DNA of 61,472 bases from Chloroflexota bacterium (GTDB taxonomy: Bacteria > Chloroflexota > Limnocylindria > Limnocylindrales > CSP1-4), in assembly GCA_004297395.1 (NCBI GenBank), contig SCUO01000075.1, positions 1 through 61,472 on the forward strand, read 5' to 3'. Position numbers and translations under genes: made by a program. Numbering within the stretch: the first letter of the stretch is position 1; each line of letters opens with the position of its first letter. Positions 1-9,117 of this stretch are shown here, in pieces. The notes beneath the pieces are model-generated. The model saw only the letters and a list, made by a program, of their open reading frames with translations. It had not been told where the DNA came from and ran no database searches.

Positions 1-1409
1 TCGATCTCCTCGGGCCGGACGAGGATCCGGACCTCGCGGCCGGCCTGGACGGCGAACGAGCGCTCGACGCCGCCGAAGCTCTCGGCGATCGCCTGGAGGT
101 CCTCGAGGCGCTTGACGTAGGTCTCCATCGTCTCGCCGCGGGCGCCGGGGCGTGACGCGCTGATTGCGTCGGCGACCTGGACGATCGGGGCTTCCAGGCA
201 GGCGTACTCGACCTCCTGGTGGTGGGCCGCGATCCCGTTGACGACCTTGAACGGCAGCTCGGCCTTCTGGGCGATCGAAGCGCCGATCGCGGCGTGGGGG
301 CCCTCGACCTCGTGGTCGACGGCCTTGCCGATGTCGTGCAGGAGGCCGCCCATCTTGGCGGCCATGACGTCCGCCCCGAGCTCGCCGGCGATCGTGGCGG
401 CGAGGGCGGCGGTCTCGGTCGAGTGGACCAGGACGTTCTGGCCGTAGCTGGTCCGGAACTTGAGCCGGCCCAGGAGCTTGACGACATCGGCCGGCAGGCC
501 CGGCACGCCGGCGTCGTAGGCGGCTTGCTCGCCGGCCTGGCGGATGACGAGGTCGACCTCGGCGCGAGCCTTGGCCACGACCTCCTCGATCCGGCCGGGA
601 TGGATCCGGCCGTCGCCCATGAGCTTGGTCAGGGCGATCCGGGCGACCTCGCGCCGAACTGGGTCGAAACCAGAGAGGACGACCGTCTCGGGCGTGTCAT
701 CGATGATCAGATCGATGCCGGTGGCCTGCTCGAGAGCCCGGATGTTGCGGCCCTCGCGGCCGATGATCCGGCCCTTCATCTCGTCGTTCGGCAGGTGGAC
801 GACGGTCACGGTGTGCTCGGCGGTGTGGTCGGCGGCGACCCGCTGCATGGCCGTGACGATGATGTCGCGAGCCTTCTCGTTGGCTTCCTCGCGGGCCCGT
901 CGTTCGATGGACCGGGCGAGCTTGACGGCGTCGTGCTCGGCCTCCTCGCGGATGGCCTCCAGGAGCATGCCCTTGGCATCCTCGGCCGACAGGCCGCTGA
1001 CCTGCTCGAGGGCGGCGACGCGCTCGGCGTTCAGCTTGCCGAGCTCCTCGCGCTGCTTGTCGATGTCGATCTCGCGCTCGAGGAGCTTGCGATCGCGCTG
1101 CTCGAGCATGTCCGAGCGCTGGTCCAGCTGCTCGTCCCGGGCGACCAGCCGGCGTTCCTGGGCGGCGAGCTCGTTGCGCCGGGAGCGGGCCTCGTCCTCG
1201 GCCTCGCGCTGCAGCCGGATCTTCTCCTCCTTCGCTTCGAGGATGAGGTCCTTCTGCTGGGCGCGGGCATCGGCGACGATCCGACCGGCCTTCTCCTGGG
1301 CGACCTTGACCGACTGGTTTGCCCACCGGCTCCGGGCCAGGAATCCCAGCACGGCGCCTACGGCAAGACCGCCGGCCAGCGCCACGAGGGCGATGGCGAC
1401 GTTATCCAT
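1..1409 (-). CDS. rny: Ribonuclease Y, 3' end cut by window edge
   Basis: Membrane-anchored endoribonuclease that starts mRNA decay. About 469 codons are visible, against a usual length near 510-520, so roughly 40-50 C-terminal residues lie outside the window. Order seen: a hydrophobic N-terminal anchor (residues about 4-25), a long Glu/Arg/Lys-rich coiled coil (about 30-180), a KH domain containing [15 protein letters not shown], then an HD domain with the [10 protein letters not shown] signature. The ATG is preceded by GGGAGGAGAAG, a strong Shine-Dalgarno sequence. It lies downstream of recX on the same strand, a common neighbourhood for rny. Family assignment is firm; the C-terminus cannot be checked. 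Confidence 0.96.
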   Translation of the reverse strand, partial: MDNVAIALVALAGGLAVGAVLGFLARSRWANQSVKVAQEKAGRIVADARAQQKDLILEAKEEKIRLQREAEDEARSRRNELAAQERRLVARDEQLDQRSDMLEQRDRKLLEREIDIDKQREELGKLNAERVAALEQVSGLSAEDAKGMLLEAIREEAEHDAVKLARSIERRAREEANEKARDIIVTAMQRVAADHTAEHTVTVVHLPNDEMKGRIIGREGRNIRALEQATGIDLIIDDTPETVVLSGFDPVRREVARIALTKLMGDGRIHPGRIEEVVAKARAEVDLVIRQAGEQAAYDAGVPGLPADVVKLLGRLKFRTSYGQNVLVHSTETAALAATIAGELGADVMAAKMGGLLHDIGKAVDHEVEGPHAAIGASIAQKAELPFKVVNGIAAHHQEVEYACLEAPIVQVADAISASRPGARGETMETYVKRLEDLQAIAESFGGVERSFAVQAGREVRILVRPEEI

Positions 1410-1867
1410 CTTCTCCTCCCATCCGGCCTTGGGCGGCCGGACGCGTGTCAATCCATCAGGGCCGATGCGAGGAGCGCGGCCATCGGGACGCTGGGCTCCG
1501 CATCGACCAGATCAGATCGCGCTTCGCTCGGCGCGCGATCCGTCAGGCGTAGCCTACTACCTCCGATCCGCTCCCGGGACCGGGGCGCAAAGCGGCCGCG
1601 AGCGCGCCTCCGACGTGGCCGGCCGCCGTCGGCTGCCGGGCCCGCGGGTGTCGCTGCGCCCCACCAGGCAGCCCGCCGGCCCAGATACCAACCCCGGTGG
1701 TGGGGAATGGCGCCGGGCACCCGGTTCGGGCTGATTCCGCATCACCTGCCACCGCGGTAGGTGGGTGGGGGCGAATGCCGAGCCCGCGACACGCTCCTAC
1801 CACGGGGATTGGTGACTGACAGCGTGGAGGGCGCGGCCGAGGCTGGCCACCGAGCGACCCGCGCTGC
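1410..1867 (-). other. Intergenic leader region upstream of rny, no gene seen
   Basis: This 458-bp gap separates recX from rny, both on the minus strand. No convincing coding frame was found; longer open frames here are GC-driven shadows. Visible structure: an inverted repeat CCGGCC/GGCCGG about 20 bp before rny; GATCGCGC/GCGCGATC near 1510-1540; and a stem-loop at 1743-1763 (CACCTGCC...GGTAGGTG with one G-T pair). The last could end the recX transcript, but no T-run follows. An independent rny promoter is likely given the gap, but no clear -35/-10 pair was recognised. Confidence 0.4.
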
Positions 1868-2530
1868 TCAGGGATCGACGGCGGAGTCCTCGTCCGGACT
1901 GTCAAGGCGTGGCTGCGACAGAGCTGACATCCTCTCGGCGACCTCGCGCGCGAGGTCCGAGGCGACGTCCGGGCTGAAGCCGTTCCGAGCCAGGAGCCCA
2001 TACGCCTTGTGGCGCCGGGTCCGCGGATCCGGGACGCGCTCAAGGGCGCGGGCATGCCGTTCCAGCAGCTTCCGTGCTGCCGAGGCATCGGCGGAACGCG
2101 CGGGGATCGCCTCGTCGTCATCGTCGCCGGCGGAAACCTGCTCCCAACGCGTTGCACCCTCGCGGCGGGCACGGAGCGTGGCCGCGATCACCGTCGCGTC
2201 GATGCCCTTCTGGCGGAGCTCGAGCATCAGGGCGTGTTCGCCTCGGGGATGCGCCCGGTCGCGCGACTCGACCCAGGCCGCCGCGAACGCCTCGTCATCG
2301 AGCATCCCCAGGTCCGCGAGCCGCTCGATCGCGCCGGTCACGAGCTCCTCGCGGTAGCCGGCCTGGGTCAACCGCCGCCGCACCTCGGCCACGGACCGGG
2401 CCCTTGCCTCGAGGAATCGGAGCCCCGCGTCGAGGACCACCGCCGGATCGTCGATCTCGGCCTTCCGTGCCCGCTTCTCGGCCACGCTCTCCCGACGCCG
2501 CGTCGGCGGTGCCTCGCGGTCCGTGCCCAC
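1868..2530 (-). CDS. recX: RecX, regulatory protein of RecA
   Basis: 220-residue RecX family protein, which binds RecA filaments and modulates recombination. The sequence shows the typical helical repeats: ALRFLEARARSVAEVRRRL-like first repeat near residues 34-55, then the LADLGMLDDEAFAAAW element near 70-85, which is a family hallmark, followed by the RGEHALMLELRQKGID segment. The middle (about 125-150) carries an acidic low-complexity insert. It starts 4 bp after the stop of the DUF2269 gene, itself just downstream of recA, so recA and recX are probably cotranscribed and expressed in step. Confidence 0.9.
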   Translation of the reverse strand: MGTDREAPPTRRRESVAEKRARKAEIDDPAVVLDAGLRFLEARARSVAEVRRRLTQAGYREELVTGAIERLADLGMLDDEAFAAAWVESRDRAHPRGEHALMLELRQKGIDATVIAATLRARREGATRWEQVSAGDDDDEAIPARSADASAARKLLERHARALERVPDPRTRRHKAYGLLARNGFSPDVASDLAREVAERMSALSQPRLDSPDEDSAVDP

Positions 2531-2534
2531 CCCT

Positions 2535-3029
2535 TCAGAACGGCTTGGTGAGCATGAGAATGAGGACGATCGAGACCGTCGTCAGCTCGTAGCCGTGGGC
2601 GAACCGGACCACGGGATCGCGCCAGGCCGCCATCAGGGCCGGCGTCAGCTGGTCCCGCGCGATGGCCTCCTGGAGCGCCGCCTCGAAGACGCGCCCCCTC
2701 GGCAGGAAGACCAGCGGCACGAGCGGGAGATTGCTGACGAACAGGACGAGCGACACGACCAGCCAGTCGACGTGCCCGCCCTGGAGCGGCCCGAGGAACG
2801 GTCGGCCCACCGCGATGGCCGCCGCGATGCCGAGCACGAGGACGACGGACGACACGACGATGACCAGCCGCTCGAACGGGGCGCTCGCGGTCGTCAGGAC
2901 GCGCATCGAGGCCAGCGTGTCGGCCCGCTCCGCGAGCCCGAGCACGATCCAGCGCCCGACGAGCCCGACGATGAACAGGATCCCCGCGAGGGCGTGGACG
3001 AGGACGACGAGCCCGCTGAGCGCCTCCAC
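2535..3029 (-). CDS. DUF2269-like integral membrane protein
   Basis: 164-residue protein with four predicted membrane helices (about 5-30, 50-75, 85-110, 140-162) and few charged residues outside a central basic segment. The layout and the ends (VLVHALAGILFIVGLVGRW near the start, RFAHGYELTTVS near the end) resemble the DUF2269 family, whose function is not known. It sits between recA (13 bp upstream) and recX (4 bp downstream) on the same strand, so it is part of the recA operon by position. A role in recombination is not implied by the sequence; hitch-hiking in the operon is as likely. Confidence 0.75.
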   Translation of the reverse strand: MEALSGLVVLVHALAGILFIVGLVGRWIVLGLAERADTLASMRVLTTASAPFERLVIVVSSVVLVLGIAAAIAVGRPFLGPLQGGHVDWLVVSLVLFVSNLPLVPLVFLPRGRVFEAALQEAIARDQLTPALMAAWRDPVVRFAHGYELTTVSIVLILMLTKPF

Positions 3030-3042
3030 GACGCAGCGCCGC

Positions 3043-4113
<1,071 letters not shown>

Positions 4114-4176
4114 GGTCCCGTCACGCTCCTGTCACTGCCGACGCCGACGGAGCGGACATCGGGTCCGCACGACGGG

Positions 4177-4344
4177 TCAGGATTCGTCCTTGTCCTTGTC
4201 CTCTTCGTCCCACCGGGCCTTGCGCGGCTTCCGGATGAGCTCGACGTTCATCGGCGGCTCGGACATCGGCTGGATCTTGGGGATCCCGGACCGATCCTTG
4301 GGCTTCTTCTTGGCTTCCTTCCCGGGTCTGTCTCGAGAAGCCAT
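4177..4344 (-). CDS. Small basic/acidic protein of 55 aa between tgt and recA
   Basis: A 55-codon frame with an ATG preceded by GGAGGAACCCCCG (good Shine-Dalgarno, 8-bp spacing) and high G/C third positions. The protein is hydrophilic: a Lys/Arg-rich first third (EAKKKPKDR), a middle MSEPPMNVELIRKPRKARW segment, and an acidic DEEDKDKDES tail. No membrane segment, no Cys. It lies 42 bp after the tgt stop and 63 bp before recA on the same strand, so it is probably part of the ruvB-tgt-recA transcript. I do not recognise the family. The charge pattern would suit a nucleic-acid or ribosome-associated factor, but that is only an inference. Confidence 0.7.
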   Translation of the reverse strand: MASRDRPGKEAKKKPKDRSGIPKIQPMSEPPMNVELIRKPRKARWDEEDKDKDES

Positions 4345-4386
4345 CGGGGGTTCCTCCGCGCTTGAGCGAGGCTAGCGAATGGCGCT

Positions 4387-5559
4387 TCACGCCGGCTCCA
4401 CCGCGACTGCACCGCGGCTTATCCGGCCCGCACGGGCCCGCAGCTCGGCGAGCGATTCGGGGAGGGTCCCGGCCCGCAGGGCGGACCGGATCCTGGCCAT
4501 GAAGTCTAGGGTGAAGGTCAGGTTGTGACAAGTTGCGAGGCGATAGGCGAGGAGCTCGCGGGCCCGCACGAGGTGGGCCAGGTAGGCCCTGGAGAAGCGG
4601 GTGCAGAGGAGGCACGGACAGTCGTCCTGGACGGGTCGCGGGTCGTCGAGGAAGGCCGCGTTCTTGAGGTTCAACTTCCCGCCCGGGACCCACAGCTGGC
4701 CGTTCCTGGCAACCCGCGCCGGCAGCACCGAATCGAAGAGATCGATGCCGCCGATGACGGCCTCCAGGAGGTCCGCCGGCGAGCCGAGGCCCATCAGGTA
4801 GCGCGGCCGCGGGTCGTCGGCCAGGAGCGGGACTACGACATCGAGCGCGTCGGCCCGCTGGACCGGCGTCTCGTCGCCGGCGAGCCCGCCGATGCAGATG
4901 CCGTCGAATGGGCGGCTCGCGATGAAGCGCGTGGATCGGGCGCGGAGCTCTGGATCCACGCCGCCCTGCACGATCCCGAAGAGGGCCTGGTCCGGGCGGG
5001 TGTGGGCCTCCAGGCTCTTCTCCGCCCAGCGATGGGTTCGCTCCATGGCGTCCTCGACCTCGGCCCTCGGGCGCGAGGGGTAGACGGGGTGATCGAGGGC
5101 GACGGCGATGTCCGGGCCAAGGGCCTCCTGGACGCGCATCGCGATCTCGGGCGTGAGGCGCCGCTCGGAGCCGTCGATGTGGCTCCGGAACGTCGCCCCG
5201 TCCTCGTCGATCACCCTCGCGTCGGCGAGGGAGACGACCTGGAATCCGCCGCTGTCGGTGAGGATCGGGTGATCCCAGCCCATGAACCGGTGGAGCCCGC
5301 CGAGCCGTTCGATCCGCTCGTGGCCGGGCCGCAGGAACAGGTGGTAGGTATTCGCCAGGACGATCGAGGCGCCGACGGCCTCGAGGTCGGCGGGGTCGAG
5401 GGCCTTGACCGTGGCGTTCGTGCCGACCGGCATGAACTGGGGCGTCTCGACGACGCCATGCGGCGTCTCGAGGCGGCCGAGGCGGGCGCGCATGCCCGGC
5501 CCGTCGGCCGTGGCCAGCACCGAGAACGGGGCGACGGCGGAGCCCGACCTGCCCGCCAC
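4387..5559 (-). CDS. tgt: tRNA-guanine(34) transglycosylase
   Basis: 390-residue enzyme that swaps guanine 34 for a queuine precursor in GUN-anticodon tRNAs. Visible residues: TDSGGFQ with Asp102; the nucleophile region GIDLFDSVLPAR with Asp276; and the zinc site Cys314, Cys316, Cys319 and His345. The base-binding segment reads VALDHPVYPS around Asp156, where many family members have a DECTPYP-type segment, so substrate contacts may be altered. The ATG is 7 bp after the ruvB stop, implying cotranscription. No queuosine biosynthesis genes are in the window. Confidence 0.94.
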   Translation of the reverse strand: MAGRSGSAVAPFSVLATADGPGMRARLGRLETPHGVVETPQFMPVGTNATVKALDPADLEAVGASIVLANTYHLFLRPGHERIERLGGLHRFMGWDHPILTDSGGFQVVSLADARVIDEDGATFRSHIDGSERRLTPEIAMRVQEALGPDIAVALDHPVYPSRPRAEVEDAMERTHRWAEKSLEAHTRPDQALFGIVQGGVDPELRARSTRFIASRPFDGICIGGLAGDETPVQRADALDVVVPLLADDPRPRYLMGLGSPADLLEAVIGGIDLFDSVLPARVARNGQLWVPGGKLNLKNAAFLDDPRPVQDDCPCLLCTRFSRAYLAHLVRARELLAYRLATCHNLTFTLDFMARIRSALRAGTLPESLAELRARAGRISRGAVAVEPA

Positions 5560-5566
5560 CGCGGGC

Positions 5567-6685
5567 TCAGCGATCGAGCGCTCCCGGAGCGTCTACTCCC
5601 GGGTCTCGCGCTACCGAGTCGTCCGCGCCCGCCCACAGGCTCGGCATGTCGGCCTCGCCACGGCGCGGCGGCGGGATCTCGAAGCCGAGCCCGGCGAGGT
5701 GCTGGCGGGCGAGATCGGTCGCGATCCGGCCCTGGGGCGTCCGGTCGATGAAGCCCAGCCGCAGGAGGAACGGCTCGTAGACGTCCTCGATCGTCTCGAT
5801 CTCCTCGCTCAGGACGGCGGCCAGGGCGGCGACGCCGACGGGCCCGGAGCCGAACTTCTGGACGATCGCGGCCAGGAGCTTGCGGTCGGTGGAATCGAGG
5901 CCCTCGTCGTCGATCTCGAGGAGGCGCATCGCCTCCTTCGCCGCCGACTCCGTGACCCGGCCGTCGCCGTGGACCTCGGCGTGGTCGCGGACCCGCTTCA
6001 GGAGCCGGTTCACGATCCGCGGCGTGCCCCGCCCGCGCCGGGCGATGGCGATGGCCGCGCCGGCATCGATGTGAACGTCGAGGATCCGGGCCGAGCGCTC
6101 GACGATCTCGGTCAGCTCTGATTCGGCGTAGAAATCGAGGCGATACGTGGCACCGAAGCGGTCGCGCAGCGGTGCCGAGATCCTTCCTGCCCGCGTCGTG
6201 GCGCCGACGACGGTGAACGGCTTGAGGGTCAGGCGGAGTGACCTCGCGCTCGGCCCCTTGCCGATCATCACGTCGAGGGCGTAGTCCTCCATCGCCGGGT
6301 AGAGGATCTCCTCGACCGCGTGATTGAGGCGATGGACCTCATCGATGAACAGGACGTCCCGCTCGTCGAGGCTCGTGAGCACGGCGGCGAGGTCGCCGGG
6401 CCGCTCGATCGCCGGGCCGGAGGTGTAGCGGATGTTGACCCCGAGCTCGCGGGCCACGATCGTCGCCAGGGTCGTCTTGCCGAGGCCGGGCGGGCCGTAG
6501 AGGAGGATATGGTCCGCGGCTTCCTCGCGGGCCCGGGCCGCCTGGAGCAGCACGCCGAGGTTGGCCTTGACCTCGCGCTGGCCGATGTACTCGTCCAGCG
6601 AGCGCGGCCGGAGCGAGCCCTCGATGGCGGTTTCCGCGGGATCCTCAGCGTCGGCCGCCAGCAGGCGGAGGGCGTCGTCCGTCAC
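5567..6685 (-). CDS. ruvB: RuvB, Holliday junction branch migration ATPase
   Basis: 372-residue AAA+ motor that drives branch migration with RuvA. Walker A is GPPGLGKT at 64-71, Walker B is LFIDEVHRL, the sensor/arginine-finger region is [14 protein letters not shown], and the C-terminal winged helix carries [16 protein letters not shown] chose the GTG at 6685 (VTDDALRLL) over a longer frame because an extended -10 box (TGCTACAAT) ends 7 bp before it, so the upstream codons would lie in the promoter. This suggests a leaderless mRNA. It heads the unit ruvB-tgt-55 aa-recA-DUF2269-recX. Confidence 0.96.
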   Translation of the reverse strand: MTDDALRLLAADAEDPAETAIEGSLRPRSLDEYIGQREVKANLGVLLQAARAREEAADHILLYGPPGLGKTTLATIVARELGVNIRYTSGPAIERPGDLAAVLTSLDERDVLFIDEVHRLNHAVEEILYPAMEDYALDVMIGKGPSARSLRLTLKPFTVVGATTRAGRISAPLRDRFGATYRLDFYAESELTEIVERSARILDVHIDAGAAIAIARRGRGTPRIVNRLLKRVRDHAEVHGDGRVTESAAKEAMRLLEIDDEGLDSTDRKLLAAIVQKFGSGPVGVAALAAVLSEEIETIEDVYEPFLLRLGFIDRTPQGRIATDLARQHLAGLGFEIPPPRRGEADMPSLWAGADDSVARDPGVDAPGALDR

Positions 6686-6692
6686 GTCGCGG

Positions 6693-6701
6693 ATTGTAGC
6701 A
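6693..6701 (-). promoter_or_regulatory. Extended -10 promoter of ruvB (leaderless type)
   Basis: TGCTACAAT on the minus strand: an extended TGn motif joined to TACAAT. The hexamer ends 7 bp before the ruvB GTG, so transcription would start at or next to the start codon. No TTGACA-like -35 was found at 16-18 bp. The same spacing recurs at other genes in this window. Confidence 0.6.
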
Positions 6702-7018
6702 TCGGCCGGGCCATATCGTACAGGTGTTCTACATGCTCCGGACGTGCCCCGATCCGGCTGGTCGCTGGGCCGGGGGCCCAACTCGCACCGCTGCCGCCCC
6801 TTGGATGGCCCGATGACGCTGCCAGCGTCGATCAGGGGTTACGAACAACATGAGCGCCGCTCAGTCGGCCGTCGGGTGCAGGGCCGAGACCGGATCGTGC
6901 TCAGAACGGAGCCCTGGGCGACGCTGCGGATTCCTTATCGCCGTCGATACCCCAGATTTGACGATCCCAGCGTCACGCGGGTTGCGAAGCCGGGCGCTCG
7001 GTCGCCGCGCGAGGCCGG
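6702..7018. other. Gap between ruvA and ruvB, no gene seen
   Basis: Roughly 320 bp separate the ruvA stop from the ruvB promoter. Possible short frames on either strand have no ribosome binding site or recognisable product. Apart from the ruvB promoter at its left end, nothing could be assigned. The gap makes ruvB a separate transcription unit from ruvCA. Confidence 0.4.
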
Positions 7019-7615
7019 TCAGTCGCGGGCCAGGGCCCGGAGCGCGGTCTTGACCCGGTCCTCGAGCGAATCGCCGACCTTCGAGCCGGCGATGGCGATC
7101 CTGGCTGCCTCCCGCGCCTCCCCTAGCGAGTAGCCGAGCGCCTGGAGGGCGGCCACGACGTCGCCGTCCCCGCTCGGAACGCCGGCGACCACCGTCGAGG
7201 CGGCCGCGACACCCGCGGCGGCGACCTTCTCCTTGAGCTCGAAGATGACCCGCTCGGCGAGCTTCCGCCCGATCCCGGGGATCGCGACGAGCATCGCCTG
7301 GTCCTGCTGGAGGATCGCCAGCTGCAGCTCGGCGGTGGCCCGCGACCCCACGATCGCCAGCGCGACCTTCGGCCCCACGCCCGTCACCGTCAACAGCAGG
7401 TTGAAGAACCCCAGCTCCTCCACCGTCCGGAAGCCGTAGAGCGCCTGCTGGTCCTCGCGGACGAGGTGGTAGGTGTGGAGCTTGAGTCGGCCGCCGGGCG
7501 TGGCCGTGGCAAGGACGGACGGCGAGGCGAAGACCCGGTAGCCGATCCCACCGACCTCGATGACCAGGGAATCGAACGCGACCGCGCCGACAATGCCCTC
7601 GACGGACGCGATCAC
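7019..7615 (-). CDS. ruvA: RuvA, Holliday junction-binding subunit
   Basis: 198-residue protein that binds four-way junctions as a tetramer and loads RuvB. An OB-fold N-terminus ([12 protein letters not shown], about 1-62) is followed by two helix-hairpin-helix motifs ([13 protein letters not shown] and [17 protein letters not shown]), a flexible Ala/Val/Ser linker (about 135-150) and the C-terminal UBA-like RuvB-binding domain ([15 protein letters not shown]). The ATG overlaps the ruvC stop by 4 bp (ATGA), so translation is probably coupled. Confidence 0.96.
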   Translation of the reverse strand: MIASVEGIVGAVAFDSLVIEVGGIGYRVFASPSVLATATPGGRLKLHTYHLVREDQQALYGFRTVEELGFFNLLLTVTGVGPKVALAIVGSRATAELQLAILQQDQAMLVAIPGIGRKLAERVIFELKEKVAAAGVAAASTVVAGVPSGDGDVVAALQALGYSLGEAREAARIAIAGSKVGDSLEDRVKTALRALARD

Positions 7616-8223
7616 GAGCGGCTCGCGGCCTTGCGGTCGCGGGCGAGCGCCTCGCGGACGGCCCGCTCGTACGACGATTCGCCGCGGGCCATCGGCTCGA
7701 CCGCCGCCCGGTCCATGACCGGCGCCCCGGGCGCGGCCGCGGCCGGGGCCCCGAGCCGTTCGGAGTTCGCGGCCCAGATGGCAACCGCCAGGGCATCGGC
7801 CGTGTCGTCCGGCCGGGGCGGGGCAGCCAGCCCCAGGACCACCGCCACCATCCGCCCGACCTGCTCCTTGTCCGCGGTCCCGGAGCCGGTGACGGCCACC
7901 TTCACCTCGGACGGCGTCGCCTCGCGGACGACCCTGCCCGATTCGGCAGCCGCCAGCAGGACCACGCCCCGGGCCTGGCCCACCGCGAACGCGGTCTGGG
8001 CGTTGCGCGAGAAGAACAGCCGCTCCACGGCCACGATCGACGGCTCGTGGCGGGCGATGAGCTCGCCGAGGAATCGATGGATGGCGAGGAGCCGGTCTGG
8101 AAGTCCGAGGTCAGGGGAGGTCTCGAGACAGCCGGCCTCGACGAACCGGAGCGTCCCCCCCGTTCGATCGATGATCCCCCAGCCCATGGCCGCGGTTCCT
8201 GGGTCGATGCCCAGGACGATCAT
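7612..8223 (-). CDS. ruvC: RuvC, Holliday junction resolvase
   Basis: 203-residue endonuclease that cuts junctions processed by RuvAB. Catalytic acidic residues are visible: Asp in MIVLGIDPG (residue 7), Glu in [12 protein letters not shown] (about 67), and the Asp pair in [12 protein letters not shown] (about 139-142). The C-terminal 45 residues beyond the fold are Ala/Arg-rich and longer than in the shortest family members. It lies 31 bp after yebC and overlaps ruvA by 4 bp. The order yebC-ruvC-ruvA is widespread in bacteria. Confidence 0.95.
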   Translation of the reverse strand: MIVLGIDPGTAAMGWGIIDRTGGTLRFVEAGCLETSPDLGLPDRLLAIHRFLGELIARHEPSIVAVERLFFSRNAQTAFAVGQARGVVLLAAAESGRVVREATPSEVKVAVTGSGTADKEQVGRMVAVVLGLAAPPRPDDTADALAVAIWAANSERLGAPAAAAPGAPVMDRAAVEPMARGESSYERAVREALARDRKAASRS

Positions 8224-8254
8224 CGGACGGCCGAGCCGGGCTGGGCCGCCCGAT

Positions 8255-9007
8255 TCACCCGGCGACCTCGGCGAAAACGTCCTCGGGGATGTCGAAGTTG
8301 GCCGTCACCCGCTGGACGTCGTCGAGGTCCTCGAGCAGCTCGATGAGCCGCAGGTTCTGGCGGGCCCGGTGGGCATCGAGCTCGACGGTCGTCTTGGCGA
8401 TCATCGTCTGCTCGGCATGCTCGACGGTGACGTGACCCTCGTCGAGCGCCTTGCGGACCCGCTCGAGGTCGCCGGGATCCGTGTAGACGTCGATGACCGA
8501 CGGGTCGGACGTGTCGACGTCGGCGGCCCCGGCATCGATCGCCGCAAGGGCGACCTCATCGGCGTCGTGGCCGTTGGTCGAGATGGTGATCAGGCCGCGT
8601 GGCTCGAACTGCCAGGCCACCGCGCCGCTGCCGGCCAGCTGGCCGCCGGCCTTGGTGAACATCGAACGGACGTCGCTGGCTGTCCGGTTCCGGTTGTCCG
8701 TCGCCGCCTCGACGAGGATCGCCACGCCGCCGGGCCCGTAGCCCTCGTAGACGATCTCCTCGAACTGTTCGCCCTCGCCGGAAGCCGTCGCCCGCTCGAC
8801 CGCCCGCTTGATGTTGTCCATCGGCATGTTGACCGAGCGAGCCTTGTCGATCGCCAGTCGGAGCCGATAGTTCGCGTCCGCGTCGCCACCGCCGGCCCGG
8901 GCCGCGACCATGATCTCGCGGGCGACCTTGGTGAAGAGTGCCCCGCGCCTCGCGTCGTTGGCACCCTTCTGGCGCTTGATCGTCGACCACTTGGAATGTC
9001 CCGACAT
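8255..9007 (-). CDS. yebC: YebC/PmpR family protein
   Basis: 250-residue TACO1/YebC family protein. Members are described as transcriptional regulators or as translation factors that help with difficult peptide sequences. Hallmarks: [18 protein letters not shown] at the N-terminus, the [14 protein letters not shown] helix and [17 protein letters not shown]. Length is standard. A TATACT box ends 8 bp before the ATG, so the message is probably leaderless or nearly so. It is first in the yebC-ruvC-ruvA unit and divergent from the EF-G-like gene, with 110 bp between them. Confidence 0.95.
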   Translation of the reverse strand: MSGHSKWSTIKRQKGANDARRGALFTKVAREIMVAARAGGGDADANYRLRLAIDKARSVNMPMDNIKRAVERATASGEGEQFEEIVYEGYGPGGVAILVEAATDNRNRTASDVRSMFTKAGGQLAGSGAVAWQFEPRGLITISTNGHDADEVALAAIDAGAADVDTSDPSVIDVYTDPGDLERVRKALDEGHVTVEHAEQTMIAKTTVELDAHRARQNLRLIELLEDLDDVQRVTANFDIPEDVFAEVAG

Positions 9008-9015
9008 CGGGCCGG

Positions 9016-9021
9016 AGTATA
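9016..9021 (-). promoter_or_regulatory. -10 box of yebC
   Basis: TATACT on the minus strand, 8 bp before the yebC ATG. No -35 match at the usual distance. The intergenic region is shared with the divergent EF-G-like gene, for which TACCCT near 9052-9057 on the plus strand is a weaker candidate with a leader of about 55 nt. Confidence 0.5.
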
Positions 9022-9117
9022 CCGGACTATGATGGCCGGACCGCCTCCGGGTACCCTCCGCAGGCCCCGACGTCCCCTCCGAATCGCCACCTGACAGCAG
9101 AGAGGACCGATCGTCCG

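Noticed and set aside
219-1760. Long plus-strand open frames opposite rny and similar ones opposite recA, pheT, mutS2 and the his genes
   Set aside because: They lie antisense to well-conserved genes, are Arg/Asp/Gly-rich in the manner of GC-driven shadows, and show no recognisable domain.
1743-1763. Terminator after recX
   Set aside because: The stem has a mismatch on the minus strand and no T-run, and it is over 100 bp from the stop; noted only as a weak structure.
4114-4176. LexA/SOS box before recA
   Set aside because: No palindromic repeat resembling known LexA sites was seen in the short gap; the Chloroflexota motif is not certain enough to call.
6850-7053. 67-codon plus-strand frame in the ruvA-ruvB gap
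   Set aside because: No ribosome binding site, composition like shadow frames, antisense to the end of ruvA.
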